A stretch of 64,000 nucleotides of DNA from Blastocladiella emersonii ATCC 22665 (taxonomy: Eukaryota; Blastocladiomycota; Blastocladiomycetes; Blastocladiales; Blastocladiaceae): positions 2,232,001 through 2,296,000 of the forward strand of contig JANHCV010000001.1 of assembly GCA_025594325.1 (NCBI GenBank), given 5' to 3'. A program made the translations under genes and the position numbers. The notes beneath the pieces are model-generated. The model worked only from the letters and a program-made list of their open reading frames with translations. It did no database searches and was not told where the DNA came from. Each line of letters starts with the position of its first letter. Position 1 is the first letter of the stretch. This document shows positions 10,636-20,983 of the stretch, one piece after another.

Positions 10636-11589
10636 TTACATCATGCGAATGTCTCCCGCCCAGCCGTCGAGCTCAGCTGGCTCGTGCTCGGCAGCGATCC
10701 GGTTAGCGTCGCCCGCGCGGTTGCGGTTAGCGGCGACGGCGGTGCGCTTGGCCTCGTCGAAGCCGTCGCGGGCGGCCTGGGCGAGGGTGCGTGCGATGGT
10801 GGCGACGGACCGCAGGTTGTCGTCGTTGGCGGGGATCGGGTAGGTGACCCAGCGCGGGTCGACGTCCGTGTCGACGAGGGCGACGGTCGGGATGTTGAGC
10901 TTGCGTGCCTCCTTGACGGCCTTGAGCGAGGCGCCGTGGGTGATGTCGAGGACGACGACGAGGTCGGGCTTGGGCGCGGTGGCGGGGAGGGCCTGGTCGA
11001 GGTCGGTGATGGCCTGGCGCTTGACGACGACCTGCTGGGCGTTGGTCAGGGTGCCAGGGACCCACGAGGTGACGTAGTAGGCGGCGCCGTGGACGGCGGC
11101 CTCGGTGGCGATCGGGTGCAGCTCGGCGTTGTTGGCGACGAACAGGATCACGCCGTTCTGCGCGGCAACGAGCTTGGTCACGGTGGCGGCGCGGCGCAGG
11201 TGCGCGAGCGTCTGGTTCGGGTCGATGATGTGCACGCCCTGGCGCGTCCCGAGAATGTACGGCAGGTTCTGCGACGTCCACCGCGACCGCGCGTGCCCGA
11301 CGTGCGTGTTGGCGACAATCAGGTCCTCGGTCGTGAGCTCGTGCGCGCGCGGGAACGCATCCGCGTCCTGCGCCGCGGCGCGCAGCTTGGGCACGCCGCG
11401 CACCGACTCGGGCGCAGCCTCAGGAGCGGCAGAGGTGGCGGGCTCAGCGGCAGCGGTAGCACGGCCGGCGCGGGTCGTGGACAGGGCGCGCAGCGGGGTC
11501 CACGCAGCGGGCGCAGCGGTCGGGCGAGCGATCGCGGCCCCGGCGACGGCGCGCCGCACGAGCAGCGAGGCGGTGCGGACAGAGTGCAT
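10636..11589 (-). CDS. MRPS2: Mitochondrial small-subunit ribosomal protein uS2m
   Basis: A single exon of 317 residues. The first 45 or so residues (MHSVRTASLLVRRAVAG, rich in Arg and Ala) look like a mitochondrial presequence. The mature part shows the uS2 hallmarks: NTHVGHARSRW, GVHIIDPNQTLAHLRRA, GVILFVANN, YYVTSWVPGTLTN, PDLVVVLDI and NIPTVALVDTD. Upstream in-frame codons to 11661 lack an ATG, so 11589 is the start. It is convergent with the HEI10-like gene, 110 bp between stops. Confidence 0.93.
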   Translation of the reverse strand: MHSVRTASLLVRRAVAGAAIARPTAAPAAWTPLRALSTTRAGRATAAAEPATSAAPEAAPESVRGVPKLRAAAQDADAFPRAHELTTEDLIVANTHVGHARSRWTSQNLPYILGTRQGVHIIDPNQTLAHLRRAATVTKLVAAQNGVILFVANNAELHPIATEAAVHGAAYYVTSWVPGTLTNAQQVVVKRQAITDLDQALPATAPKPDLVVVLDITHGASLKAVKEARKLNIPTVALVDTDVDPRWVTYPIPANDDNLRSVATIARTLAQAARDGFDEAKRTAVAANRNRAGDANRIAAEHEPAELDGWAGDIRMM

Positions 11590-12684
11590 GGTGTTGATTC
11601 GTTGCAGCAGGTCGGTGGGCGCGGCCAGTTGCTCGTCGGGGGTCGCTATGGCAACCAGCAAGTCGAGAGCAGCCGGGGCAGCAGAGCGAGAGAAAGTTGA
11701 ATTGCAGCGTCACATGAGGAGCGACGGGAGTGGCGGCCGCCTGATCACCGCGGATCGCGCTCGTGGTGGCGCACGCTCGACGACTTCAGCGCGCTCCGGC
11801 TGCAAGGGCTGCGAGATTGGGCGGCGCCGGCCACCGTCGGGGCCGCGGCCATCGTCAGCTCGAGCGAGAGCGTCGCGGCAGAGCGCTAGAGCGAGCTTGC
11901 CAGCTCGCGCGCCACGTCCCCCGCGTCCGCGTCGGCCGCGGCGGTGCGATGAACTGCTTGGGCGGCGGGGATTTTACGCTTAGCGGCGGGCAATGGACCC
12001 TGGTTCGGTGATGGCGATGGCTGACGGGCTTGCGAAGCACTGGCGGCGCCCCCGCTTCGCCGCCGTGGCGCCTCAGTCGTCCCTGACCGCTTCTCAACGT
12101 CCTCTTCGCCTCGCCGCCCCTCGAGCACCTCGCACATACCCCGGGAACTTGATGCATTAGACCCGCCGAGTCGCCCGACGCTCCGCTAGGCCATCCGCGC
12201 TCGATTTCTGCTCTCCCGGTTGCTCGCCTGCCCGTCCATCGCTCGGCCACCCTCAACCGCTCCCCGCTCGTCCGCCAGCGGGCTGCCATGCCAGATTGCT
12301 CCCCATAGACTACTCATAGACGAACCTGGGATCGCCCGTGCGACCTCCATCAACGGCTTCCCCCCTTCCCCGCTCCCTCGCTTGTGCTCCATCGCTCGCG
12401 GCGGCCCCAGCGACCGACCTCCACCCACCCCGTCGGTTTGCACCTCGCTCGCGGACACGCACCTCCTGCGTTTGCGCTGCCTTGTGGCCCGGCCCCCGTG
12501 CTCGATTGGTCCCTGCGCCGCCAAAAACAATACTCGGCGTCGTTTCAGGTCGGGTCGGCCCCACCGCCGCACCGCTCTTCATCCGTCGTCGCCTCTGCTT
12601 CTCCTCTCGCGACCGCGCTGGCGCCCGCTTGACACCGCGCCACCCATCGCCACCACGGATCCATCGGCCTTTGTGTTTGACGAG
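11590..12684. other. Intergenic promoter region
   Basis: About 1.1 kb between the divergent uS2m and membrane-protein genes. ORFs in this span have no domains and biased chance composition. I see no RNA gene. Confidence 0.4.
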
Positions 12685-14435
12685 ATGGCCACCTTCCTTG
12701 GGTACCGCTCGCTCGCTCGCCTGCCGCGCGACCATCCGCGGATCTGACTGACCCCGATGACCTCCGTGTGTGTAGTGCGCCACTCGCCGCGTCGTTCGCG
12801 ATCATGCCGAGCCGGCCGCTCGGGGACCTGTTCCTCGACCTACTGATGCAGCTCATGTCGCTGCCGCTGCTGTGGCACACGTTTGCCGCCATGGAGCGGT
12901 ACGACGACCTGCTGTTCCTCGGCGCCGTGACCATCAACCGCGCCGTGGCGCTCTTCGACACGCTCATGATCCTGTTCATCGACAACTCGGCGTCGGCCGC
13001 GCTCATCTACTTTTCGCTGACGCGGTCGCTGATCCGCCACCTCGCCTACGCCGTCGCCATGGGCTACATCTCGCAGCGCCGCCTCGTCCGCGTCAACAAG
13101 CTCGTGGTGCGCGACCGCGCCGCTTTCCTCAGCTACTTTGTCATGGGCGTGACGCTGCTCTCGGTGATTGTCGGCGCCGGCATCGTCGTGAGCTTCTTCA
13201 TCTCGGGCATCTCCATCAAGACCGTCGGCGACAATTTTCTCGCCGCGCACCCGCGCGCCACCAACGCCGAGCTCGCGCGCGCCACCAACGCGGCCGTCTC
13301 GACGATCCCGGCCAAGCTGTGGCAGCTGATGCAGGCCGTGTCGCTGCCCATGGTGCATGGCCTGCACATGGCGTGCGACGTCTTCTTCTACGTGATCATC
13401 TCGGGCCTGTGGACCACGACTTTCATCAACGTGCGCAAGCTGACCACGTCGAGCTGGCTGTCCGTGTCGTGGCCGTACGTGGTGTCGATCGTGCTGCACC
13501 TGAGCTTCCTGCTCATCACGGCGCTGTCGCGGACCGCCATGCGCCGGTCGCCGCTCGGCTTCGTCCTCGAGCTCGGCCAGTTCTGCACCGCCTTCGACTG
13601 GTACACGTTCTTCGTCAAGACGAGCCCGCTGCTCGTCGACGTGACCGTGCAGCAGGTCGAGGTCCCCTCGGGCTCCGGCTCGCGCACGCGCAGACGCACC
13701 GTCTACATGAAGACGTATCGCCAGCCCAACCTGTCGTCACCGCAGCACCCGGTCCCGCCGCCGTACCAGCAGCAGCAGCAGCAGCAGGACCAGTACATGC
13801 AGCAGCAGTACATGGCCGCGCAGCAGCAGCAGCAGCAGTCCGCGTACACGCACAGCGAAATGTCGTCCTACCAGCAGCAGTACGGCATGGACCCGTCCGC
13901 GATCCCGGCCCTGCCACCTCCGCTCCCTGCCGCGCTCCCGCCACCGCCCGCCGCCGCGAGCACCAACACGGCGTTCGCCGGATCGCACAATGGCGGTCCG
14001 TCCGACTCGTCGTCGTCGACGCAGTGGCGGCCGCGGCCGCCGAGCGGGTCGACGTTCACGGCGTACGCGCACAGTGCGGTGCCCGCGACGGCGTCGACGG
14101 TCACGCCGTCGCCGCAGCTGCAGGATTTCCGCGCGCCGCCGCGTCGACAACACCACGCGCAGCAGCCGTACTCGCCTCACGCGCTCGTGTCGCCAACCTC
14201 GGCGGCGGGCTCGACTGGCTACCCGTTCAGCCTCGAGCAGCTGCAGGAGCGGCGGTGGCAGCGCGCGCGCGAGGACCTCGATTTCAGCGCCGCCGTCGAG
14301 GAGCAGCAGCGCCAGCAGCGCTACGTCGTCGAGCAGTATCAGCAGCGGCGGAGGCAGCAGCAGCAGATGCAGCGGCAGCAGTTGGATGCGACGGCGCCGC
14401 CACCAAGGTCCCAGTACGCGCAGCGGGTGCGGTGA
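12685..14435 (+). CDS. Multi-pass membrane protein with Gln-rich cytosolic tail
   Basis: The preferred model has a 17-nt first exon (12685-12701, MATFLG), an intron GTACCG...TAG (12702-12775) and exon 12776-14435, 558 residues. Starting instead at the in-frame ATG 12804 (MPSRPLGDLF) would remove the first exon. Hydrophobic segments include FLDLLMQLMSLPLLW, LFDTLMILFI, YFVMGVTLLSVIVGAGIVV, DVFFYVIISGLW and WPYVVSIVLHLSFLLITAL, so about six to seven membrane spans in the first 280 residues. The remaining 270 residues are rich in Gln, Pro and Tyr with several poly-Q runs. I do not recognise the family. The topology could fit an ER or plasma-membrane protein with a disordered cytosolic tail. Confidence 0.7.
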
Positions 14436-14877
14436 TGAGATGAGATTAGATACACTTAGAAGCATACTACTCTGACTTTGCGGGAGGGAGAGGATGACTT
14501 TGCGGGAGGGAGAGGATGACTTTGCGGGAGGGAGGGGAGGTGCCAAGTGTCCCGCGCCTCGCACGTGAGTGGCTCGACGCGCTGCGAGACGCGTCCCGTC
14601 GCAAGCGCTGTGTGATCACCCACGCGCGGTCCATCGTGCGCGCGCGACTCGGCATCGCCCGATCGAAACCGCCCCTCGCCGGCGCAGACGCGGGTCGCGG
14701 CCGCGGGCGTGTCCCCCAACCCAATCACACGACAACCTGCTCGTTCGCCGCTGCTCCCTTGCGCGCGCGCCTCGGCGGGCGACACCAGCGGGGGCCGATA
14801 TAGCTCACTTGGCCGCGGCTTCTGCTCCCATGTAACGTGGCCCGCCTAATGTAACCGCTACCCGGAACTGGCCGCAA
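14436..14877. other. Intergenic region with 22-bp tandem repeats
   Basis: This 442-bp spacer between two plus-strand membrane-protein genes carries a three-copy 22-bp repeat right after the upstream gene. The rest shows no gene. Confidence 0.5.
14474..14537. repeat. 22-bp tandem repeat, about three copies
   Basis: GACTTTGCGGGAGGGAGAGG plus AT repeats at 14474 and 14496; the third copy at 14518 diverges after 17 bases. It lies about 40 bases after the stop of the upstream gene, in the 3' UTR or terminator area. Confidence 0.85.
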
Positions 14878-16281
14878 ATGATCCACACGCTCGCGCTCGC
14901 GGTGCCGCGCCTCATGACCGTGGTCCTGCTATGGTCGCGCGCCGCCCCACCACCACTGCCATCGAGACAACCGACGGCAGCGGCCACGATCCCGCCACGC
15001 ACGCTGTGGCTGTCGGCGTCCGCACTGCTCGAGCTCGCCGCGTGTTTCGCGGGACTCGCGGATCCCGCGGCCGGCGCCGCCGCGGCCGTGATCCACGCGG
15101 CGCTGTTCGTCGCGGTCCACGGGACGTGGTACCTGTCGACGCTCGCGCCGGCACCACCGACGCCGTACGCGAATAGCGCGGGTGGCGGCGGCGTGTACCT
15201 CCTCCGCTCCGCGTCATCGTACGGCGACCTCGTCTCATTGCCCTCGACGCTCAGCCTCGCCACCTCGACCTCAACCTCCTCCTGCGCTTCATCCACGACC
15301 GCGTCGACCGCGCAACTCGCGCGCCTGCTGTCCGCGTCGGACCCGGACCTCGAGCCGCCGCCGGACCCGGACCTCCGTCTGCGCCGCCGGCGACAGGTGC
15401 TGCTCGCCGCGGCCGACCCGGCGCTCGCGGCGACCGAGGACCCGCAGCCGCCGCTCGTCGTGGTCCGACCGCGCGGCGGAAAGCCGGCGAAAGCCATTCA
15501 GGAACAGCAGCCGGCGCCGCTGCGCCGCGCGCGCACGCTGCCGCCGGCGCTCATGATGGTTGCGGGCGGGGATGTGGCAGCTGGTGGCGGGTTACTCGAC
15601 ACGCCGCGCGGCGTCGGTGTCGGCGTGCCGCTGCGTGCCGGGACGCGGACGGCGAGCGTGGATGACGGGTCGCGCATGACGGCCGCGGGGGCCACGACTA
15701 TGACGACCGCGCCGTCGCGCCGCGTGTCGCTGCTGCAGCAGCACCACCGCAGCTACTCGGACTCGAGCGCGATGCCCGCGTCGCCGAGCGCGATACCCGC
15801 GTCGCCGAGCGCGGCGGGGTCGCCGACACCCACGGCGGCGTCGGTCGGCGGGTTCGTGTGGCGCGTCGAGGACGGCGACGACGACGAGGCGCACGAAGGC
15901 GGCCGCGGTGTCGGCGGCGGGATCCCGGAGAGCAACAGCGTGTACTTCTCGCTGTCCGACCTCACCAACACCGTCGAAGCAAGTCCGTCGACCCCGACGC
16001 CGCCTTCGCCTTCGCCACCGCCCGTCGTCATCGAGCCGTTCAAGTACATCCCGCGGGCCGTGGTGACGAAACCCAAGCGCGCGGCGGCCGCGCACCGCGT
16101 GCTCGAGATCGCGGTGCAGGCGCCGTCCGAGTACGCCCTGCACGAGGACCCGTCCGCGCCGTCGCCCGCTGACCACTGCGGTGGCGACGGGGTCGAGCTG
16201 ACGACGGCCGCTCCGACGCTCGTGCCCGTCCGGATACCGGGCCGGCGAGCTGTGATCGTGCGAGCGCAGGTGCCCGGGTGA
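14878..16281 (+). CDS. Hypothetical membrane protein with long disordered tail
   Basis: A single ATG-initiated frame of 467 residues with strong GC3, like the confirmed genes. The N-terminal 85 residues hold hydrophobic stretches (LTVV-type near residue 12; LWLSASALLELAACFAGLA; AAVIHAALFVAVHGTWYLS) that could make two or three membrane spans. The rest is Ser/Pro/Arg-rich and low complexity, with a direct repeat encoding MPASPSAIPASPSA. The C-terminus contains ESNSVYFSLSDLTN and FKYIPRAVVTKPKR. No family recognised. Upstream exons cannot be excluded. Confidence 0.55.
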   Translation: MIHTLALAVPRLMTVVLLWSRAAPPPLPSRQPTAAATIPPRTLWLSASALLELAACFAGLADPAAGAAAAVIHAALFVAVHGTWYLSTLAPAPPTPYANSAGGGGVYLLRSASSYGDLVSLPSTLSLATSTSTSSCASSTTASTAQLARLLSASDPDLEPPPDPDLRLRRRRQVLLAAADPALAATEDPQPPLVVVRPRGGKPAKAIQEQQPAPLRRARTLPPALMMVAGGDVAAGGGLLDTPRGVGVGVPLRAGTRTASVDDGSRMTAAGATTMTTAPSRRVSLLQQHHRSYSDSSAMPASPSAIPASPSAAGSPTPTAASVGGFVWRVEDGDDDEAHEGGRGVGGGIPESNSVYFSLSDLTNTVEASPSTPTPPSPSPPPVVIEPFKYIPRAVVTKPKRAAAAHRVLEIAVQAPSEYALHEDPSAPSPADHCGGDGVELTTAAPTLVPVRIPGRRAVIVRAQVPG

Positions 16282-16613
16282 GCGCAAGCGTGACGGGGAT
16301 GGAATACACTACTAGCTAGTCCAAAAAAAAATGACGGTGTGTGTATTGGTCCCATTACATGAGGTAGGGGCGGATGCGCTGCTGGTCGGAGCGCGGCCTG
16401 GTGGGGGTATCCGAGGGAGAGGGGAGAGGTGAAGGGTGTGAGCTAGGTGTGAGTGAGGAAGGAGAGGGATTAGGGCGAGGGCGGACGGGTACATGGGGGA
16501 TGCGCCGGCGACGACGGCGTGGCAAAATGACCCTCTGACTACGGGGTAGGTTCTGGTACTGGTACTGGGTGTGGGGTAAAGAAGAGGAGGAGGAGAAGAA
16601 GGCGAGCGAAACG
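16282..16613. other. Convergent 3' spacer
   Basis: These 332 bp lie between the stop of the hypothetical membrane protein and the stop of the zinc-finger gene. A short poly-A run is at about 16323; otherwise nothing is recognised. Confidence 0.4.
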
Positions 16614-19600
16614 CTAGTCGAGCGCTCGCTGCGCGCGCGGCCCGCCGACGAGCATCACGGGCGTGGCCATGGGCGAGGGCAGGTGGATCGGTGGGAGCCA
16701 GGTCGAGGCGGCACCGACGGCGGCGGCGGCGGCCGACGCGTTGTGGGCCGGGACGGGGAGCACGACGGGCTCACCCGCGCGGAAATACTTGCTGTTGCTG
16801 TTGTTACAGTTGGAGGAGGCGGCGACGCGCCCCGTCGTTCCTAGTGACGCCAGGAACGACGGCGGGAAAGCCGCGAGCTTGGTCGGCCCGGACCCGGTCG
16901 CGGCGGTCGGCGAGACCGGGGCCGAGCGCAAGTGCGTCGTGGCCGATGGTGGCGGAGGAGGGAGTGGCGGGACGGGCGGCAGCGGCAGCGGGAGCGCGAG
17001 CGTACCGTGGGCGTCCATGAGCGACGGGATCGAGGGCAGAGGCAGGTTCCACCGCGGCGGTGACGCGTGCGCGTGCACGACGGGCGCGAGCTGAACGCGC
17101 TCGGCCGACGCGGGCGCGGACCGCACGACGTGCGACGACGGCGGTGGCGGGAACGAGTCGGGCCGCTGGGCGAGCAGCTCGGCGGGCGACGGGAGCCGCG
17201 TCGTAGGTGAGGTAGTGGCAACGGGGTTGAGCGGCGGGAGCGCCGCCGACCGCATGGGCCCGAGCGCGGGCGCCTGCAGGACGGCGGCGTCGGCGGCCGA
17301 CTTGGTGCCGGTCGCGAGCATACCCTGGACCACGGAGCACCGGAGGTCCAGCGCGCGGATCCCCTGGAGGACCATGGGGCTGGGCGGGAGCGACGACGAC
17401 ACAGGCGGCTCAGTGATGGTCGGGTGGTCGGCGGTGGGCGGAGCGGGAGCGGCGGCCGCCGTGGGGTTGGCGGCGCGCGCCAGGTACTCGCGCATCGCGC
17501 ACAGCCGCGCCGCGGCTTCCTCGACGGACATGAGCTCCTCGGCGGCGGTGCCAGCAGCAGCGGTGGCAGTCGCCTGGTCCTCGAGCGGCACGTCGGACGG
17601 AACGTGGACGCTCGAGGTCCAGTCCATGCGGTCGACGGGGGTCACGGCGCCGCCGCCGCCGACACGGTCCTTGCACCGGCGGTGGTGCGCGACGCGCTGG
17701 CGGCCGCGGATGGCGGGCGACACGGAGCCGGTCGCGCGGCGGCGCAGAACGGGCGCGGCGGCGATCGGGGCGAGCGTGAAGGCGTACACGCCGGGCGTCG
17801 GGTACGACCGCTGCAGCTGCACATCCACGTCCACGTCCATGCGGTGGACCGACTCGGCGGCGCCCGAGTTGAGGTCAGCGGGCCGCGACGGCGACCCAGC
17901 CGAGCCCGACGCGTGGTGGTGGTGGTGATGGTCGACGGGGCGGAACCCACGCGACGGGGACCACGGCGAGATGAGCGACGCGGCCGCGGTCGTGGGGCTG
18001 GTAAAGGACGGGACCATGGGCGGGCTGCCGGGGAGCGGTGCGAAGCGGTGCGCATTCCACGACGACGTCGACGGCGGCACGGACGAGTGCGGGTAGACTG
18101 GCGGCGCGTGCACGGCGGTGCGGCGGCGCTTGGGCGCGGGTCCGTGGTAGTCCCCGTCGTCGGCGTCGTCGCGGTCGTAGAGGTCGAAGCCGACATCCTC
18201 GCCGCCGCTGCCCGAGTCGGAGAAGGCGGAGATGGCGCGCAGCGTCGACGACGAGGGCGGCGAGGGAGCCGCGATGAGGTGGTCCGAGGGCGGCGACGTG
18301 TGCATCGGCGGGGCGTAGGTCGACGAGTTGGTCGAGGAGAGCGACGACACCGAGAGGGAGCGGCCGAGCGTGCCAGGCGGCGAGACGGACGCGGCACGCG
18401 ACGGCGGCGCGGTCGAGGTGGGCGGGGTGATGGTGCCCGTCGACGACGATAGGGACGACTTTGGCGGGCGCTTGCGCGAGCGCTGGTTGGCGCGGGAGCC
18501 ACCACCGCCACTGCCGCCGCCGCCGCGGGACGCGCGGCTCGAGGTCCCGTCGAGCTTCTGCATGAGTCGAATTCGCAGATGTGAGCGGAGGATTCGACGC
18601 AGCGGAGCGGTGCGAAGCGTACCAAAGTGTTGTACTTCTTGCCCGTGTTGTTGGAGTTGGTGGAGGGCCCCTGGTTGTAGGGCTCGGTGGCGGGGTCGTA
18701 GTCGATGATGATCGGGGTGGTGGTCTGGGCGCCGTGGACGTTCTTGCCGTGGGTGCGCAGGTTGGGCAGGGTGGAGAAGCGCTTACCGCACGTCGGGCAC
18801 TAGACGGCGCGGGTTGATGGGCGGGGTGATGAGCGAATTTGATCGACGCGTGGAGGTGAAACCAGCGAACGGGGGCACACGCGCCCGCGCGTCAGCGCAC
18901 GTCATCCGCCCGGGGCTGCCGCATCGGGCAGGTTGGCGCGCGCGAGGCGGCGAGGGCGAGGACAGCACGGGGGGATAGAGTTCGAGGCGGGCGGACGAAC
19001 GCCGCCGCCGATGGCGCACGACCGACCGAATTCGGAGCAGACCGAGGCGAGCGAGCGTACCTCGTAGGGGCGAGCGCCCGTGTGCGAGTTCATGTGGAAG
19101 AGCATGTGTCGGCCGCCCTCGAACGGCTGGGCGCGCCAGCAGCCGCGCCAGAGACAGCGCGCGCTAGAGACACGCAAGAGTCAGCGGCGGAGCGCACGGG
19201 GGCGAGATCGCGCGTCAGCGTACCCGCGCGAGAAGGTGTAGTGCGAGTCGACGTGGCGGACGAGGTCGCCGAGGACGCGGAACCGGAGGCAGCAGGTGTC
19301 CCACTGGCACAGGAACGGCGCGGTCTCGTCGTCGGTGGCGCCGGTGTTGACGAGGCCGTCGGCGCCGCGAGTTGGCTTGGCGGAGGCGCCGGATCGAGAT
19401 GCAGGGGAGGTCGAGGATGGAGAGGAGGAAGAGTCGTCGCCGTTACCACCACTCCCGTCGGCGGCCCCGTGCGCCGCCGTCTCGCCCTCATCCGCGCTGC
19501 CGTGGTGATGAGGGTGTCCGTGCTGGTGCTGCTGGTGTGGCGGCGAGCAGGGAGGGGTATCCTCGCGCGGGTGGGCGCGCATGGACGCGGCCGAGCCCGA

Positions 19601-19678
19601 GCCAGGGCCCGGGTCGGGGTCTGGGATATAGGGCGGCGAGCGCGGCGAGGACGAGGCGTGGGCAAGGGCGGCGGACAT
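16614..19678 (-). CDS. Three-finger C2H2 zinc-finger transcription factor
   Basis: Exons are 19678-19224, 19163-19061, 18799-18623 and 18557-16614 (introns all start GTACGC), 892 residues. Each exon boundary falls between zinc fingers. Finger 1 is CQWDTCCLRFRVLGDLVRH, finger 2 starts CLWRGCWRAQPF and ends HMNSHTGARPYE, and finger 3 is CPTCGKRFSTLPNLRTH. The paired long-loop first two fingers followed by a short third recall fungal PacC/GLI-like arrangements, but I cannot assign an orthologue. The C-terminal 600 residues are Ser/Pro-rich and disordered with a basic NLS-like run (PAPKRRRTAVH). The start is the first in-frame ATG; the long first intron 2 (261 nt) contains no better exon. It probably acts in the nucleus as a DNA-binding regulator. 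Confidence 0.82.
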
Positions 19679-20983
19679 GGGCGGAGTGGTGGTGGTCGTG
19701 CACGGGAGCAGGCGGGTCGGATCCGCTGGGCGAGTCAAAGGTCGTGAGTCCTACGGGGGAGAGCGAGCGAGGGAGGGAAGGGCGAGAGGAAGCGGGTCGA
19801 ATTCGGTCAGCCAAGTCCGGCCGATCGCGCGCATCGAGTCTGCCGGGCGGGCGTCGCCACGCGCGCGGAGCGTACAGTCGTCGTGGTGGAGGGCCGGGCG
19901 GCGATGTTGCAGGGAGCGGAGTGGGGGTATCAACAACGGGTTAGGCGCGAATTGGAGAGAGGAGGGCGAGGTCGGGGCGAGCGGAACGAGCCACGGCGGC
20001 CACACACGCGCGCGCGGCCGTGTTGTTCGAGCCGGAACGCCTCTCCGCGCCTCGACGCCTCCGATCCACGCCGCGGGGCGCGCTCATCCCTGCCTGCTGG
20101 CCACGCTGCCCGGCGTCAGTCACGACGCCAGCACAGCGAATTCGGATCGCGGGCGCGCGACGTGCATGGCCGAGCGACGAAGACATGCAGGCCCCCTGCG
20201 GGCGCGGGTGGTGCGGCCCCGGCGAGTGGCCCCACGGCGCGGTTGCTCAAAGCGGCAGGTGCGTGCGGCGCATCGAATTTGGTCGCCGGCCGGCCGCGCG
20301 AGGCAGGCGAGTTTGCTGGTGCTGCCGACCCCGCCACACGTCGCGGCTCCTCGCACGTCGCGACACACAAGTCTAGCAAGGCCTTCTGCAATGGATTCAT
20401 TCGCTGTGCATGTGCGGCCGCTGCGGAACTTGCGGGGTGAGGGGAGCGCGCAACGACGAGTCTTTTCGCGCCCGAGAAGGCATGCGGCCGCGGAGACGCG
20501 CGTCCAGCCTGTTCTCGCCCCCCTCAGCACGTTGCAGCGAGACGCGACCCGCCATGCACACGGACGCGACGCGAGGAACAAGCGGCTGCATGTGAAACGC
20601 GCGCGGAAGCGTGTGGGCGCGCCACCGCCACGCGCACGTGACGCGCGGCACTGCTTCTTGTTCCAAGGTTTCGCCGTGCGCCACCGCTCCCGCGGCCGAC
20701 CCCCTCGAGATTCACGGCCCCGCCCCGGTGCCTAGAGTAGACGTAGCGCGCATCGCACCGATTGCACTGTGCCGGGCTCCCGCTCCTCTGCCCTTCCTGC
20801 CGGCGCGACCACGACCTCCGCCGCCGATTGCATCAACCCCCTGCGGTGTGCGGTGTTTGCACTGCCTGATTGCGACCCCCGCCCGCCCCCTGTCTTGGCG
20901 CCCTCCTCCCCGACCAAGATCGCTGTCCTCGGACCTCCTCTCCTCTCTCTCGCGCTACAGTCGACCAGCAAGCGATCGCCGCC
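19679..20983. other. Intergenic divergent promoter region
   Basis: 1.3 kb between the divergent zinc-finger and U-box-rhomboid genes. ORFs here lack domains. No RNA gene seen. Confidence 0.4.

Noticed and set aside
10684-11700. 338-residue plus-strand ORF opposite uS2m
   Set aside because: Gly/Val/Arg-rich antisense shadow; the minus strand is a clear uS2 protein.
14801-14870. tRNA-like start (GATATAGCTCACTTGGC)
   Set aside because: The bases recall a D-arm, but no anticodon arm, T-loop (GTTCGA) or acceptor pairing follows.
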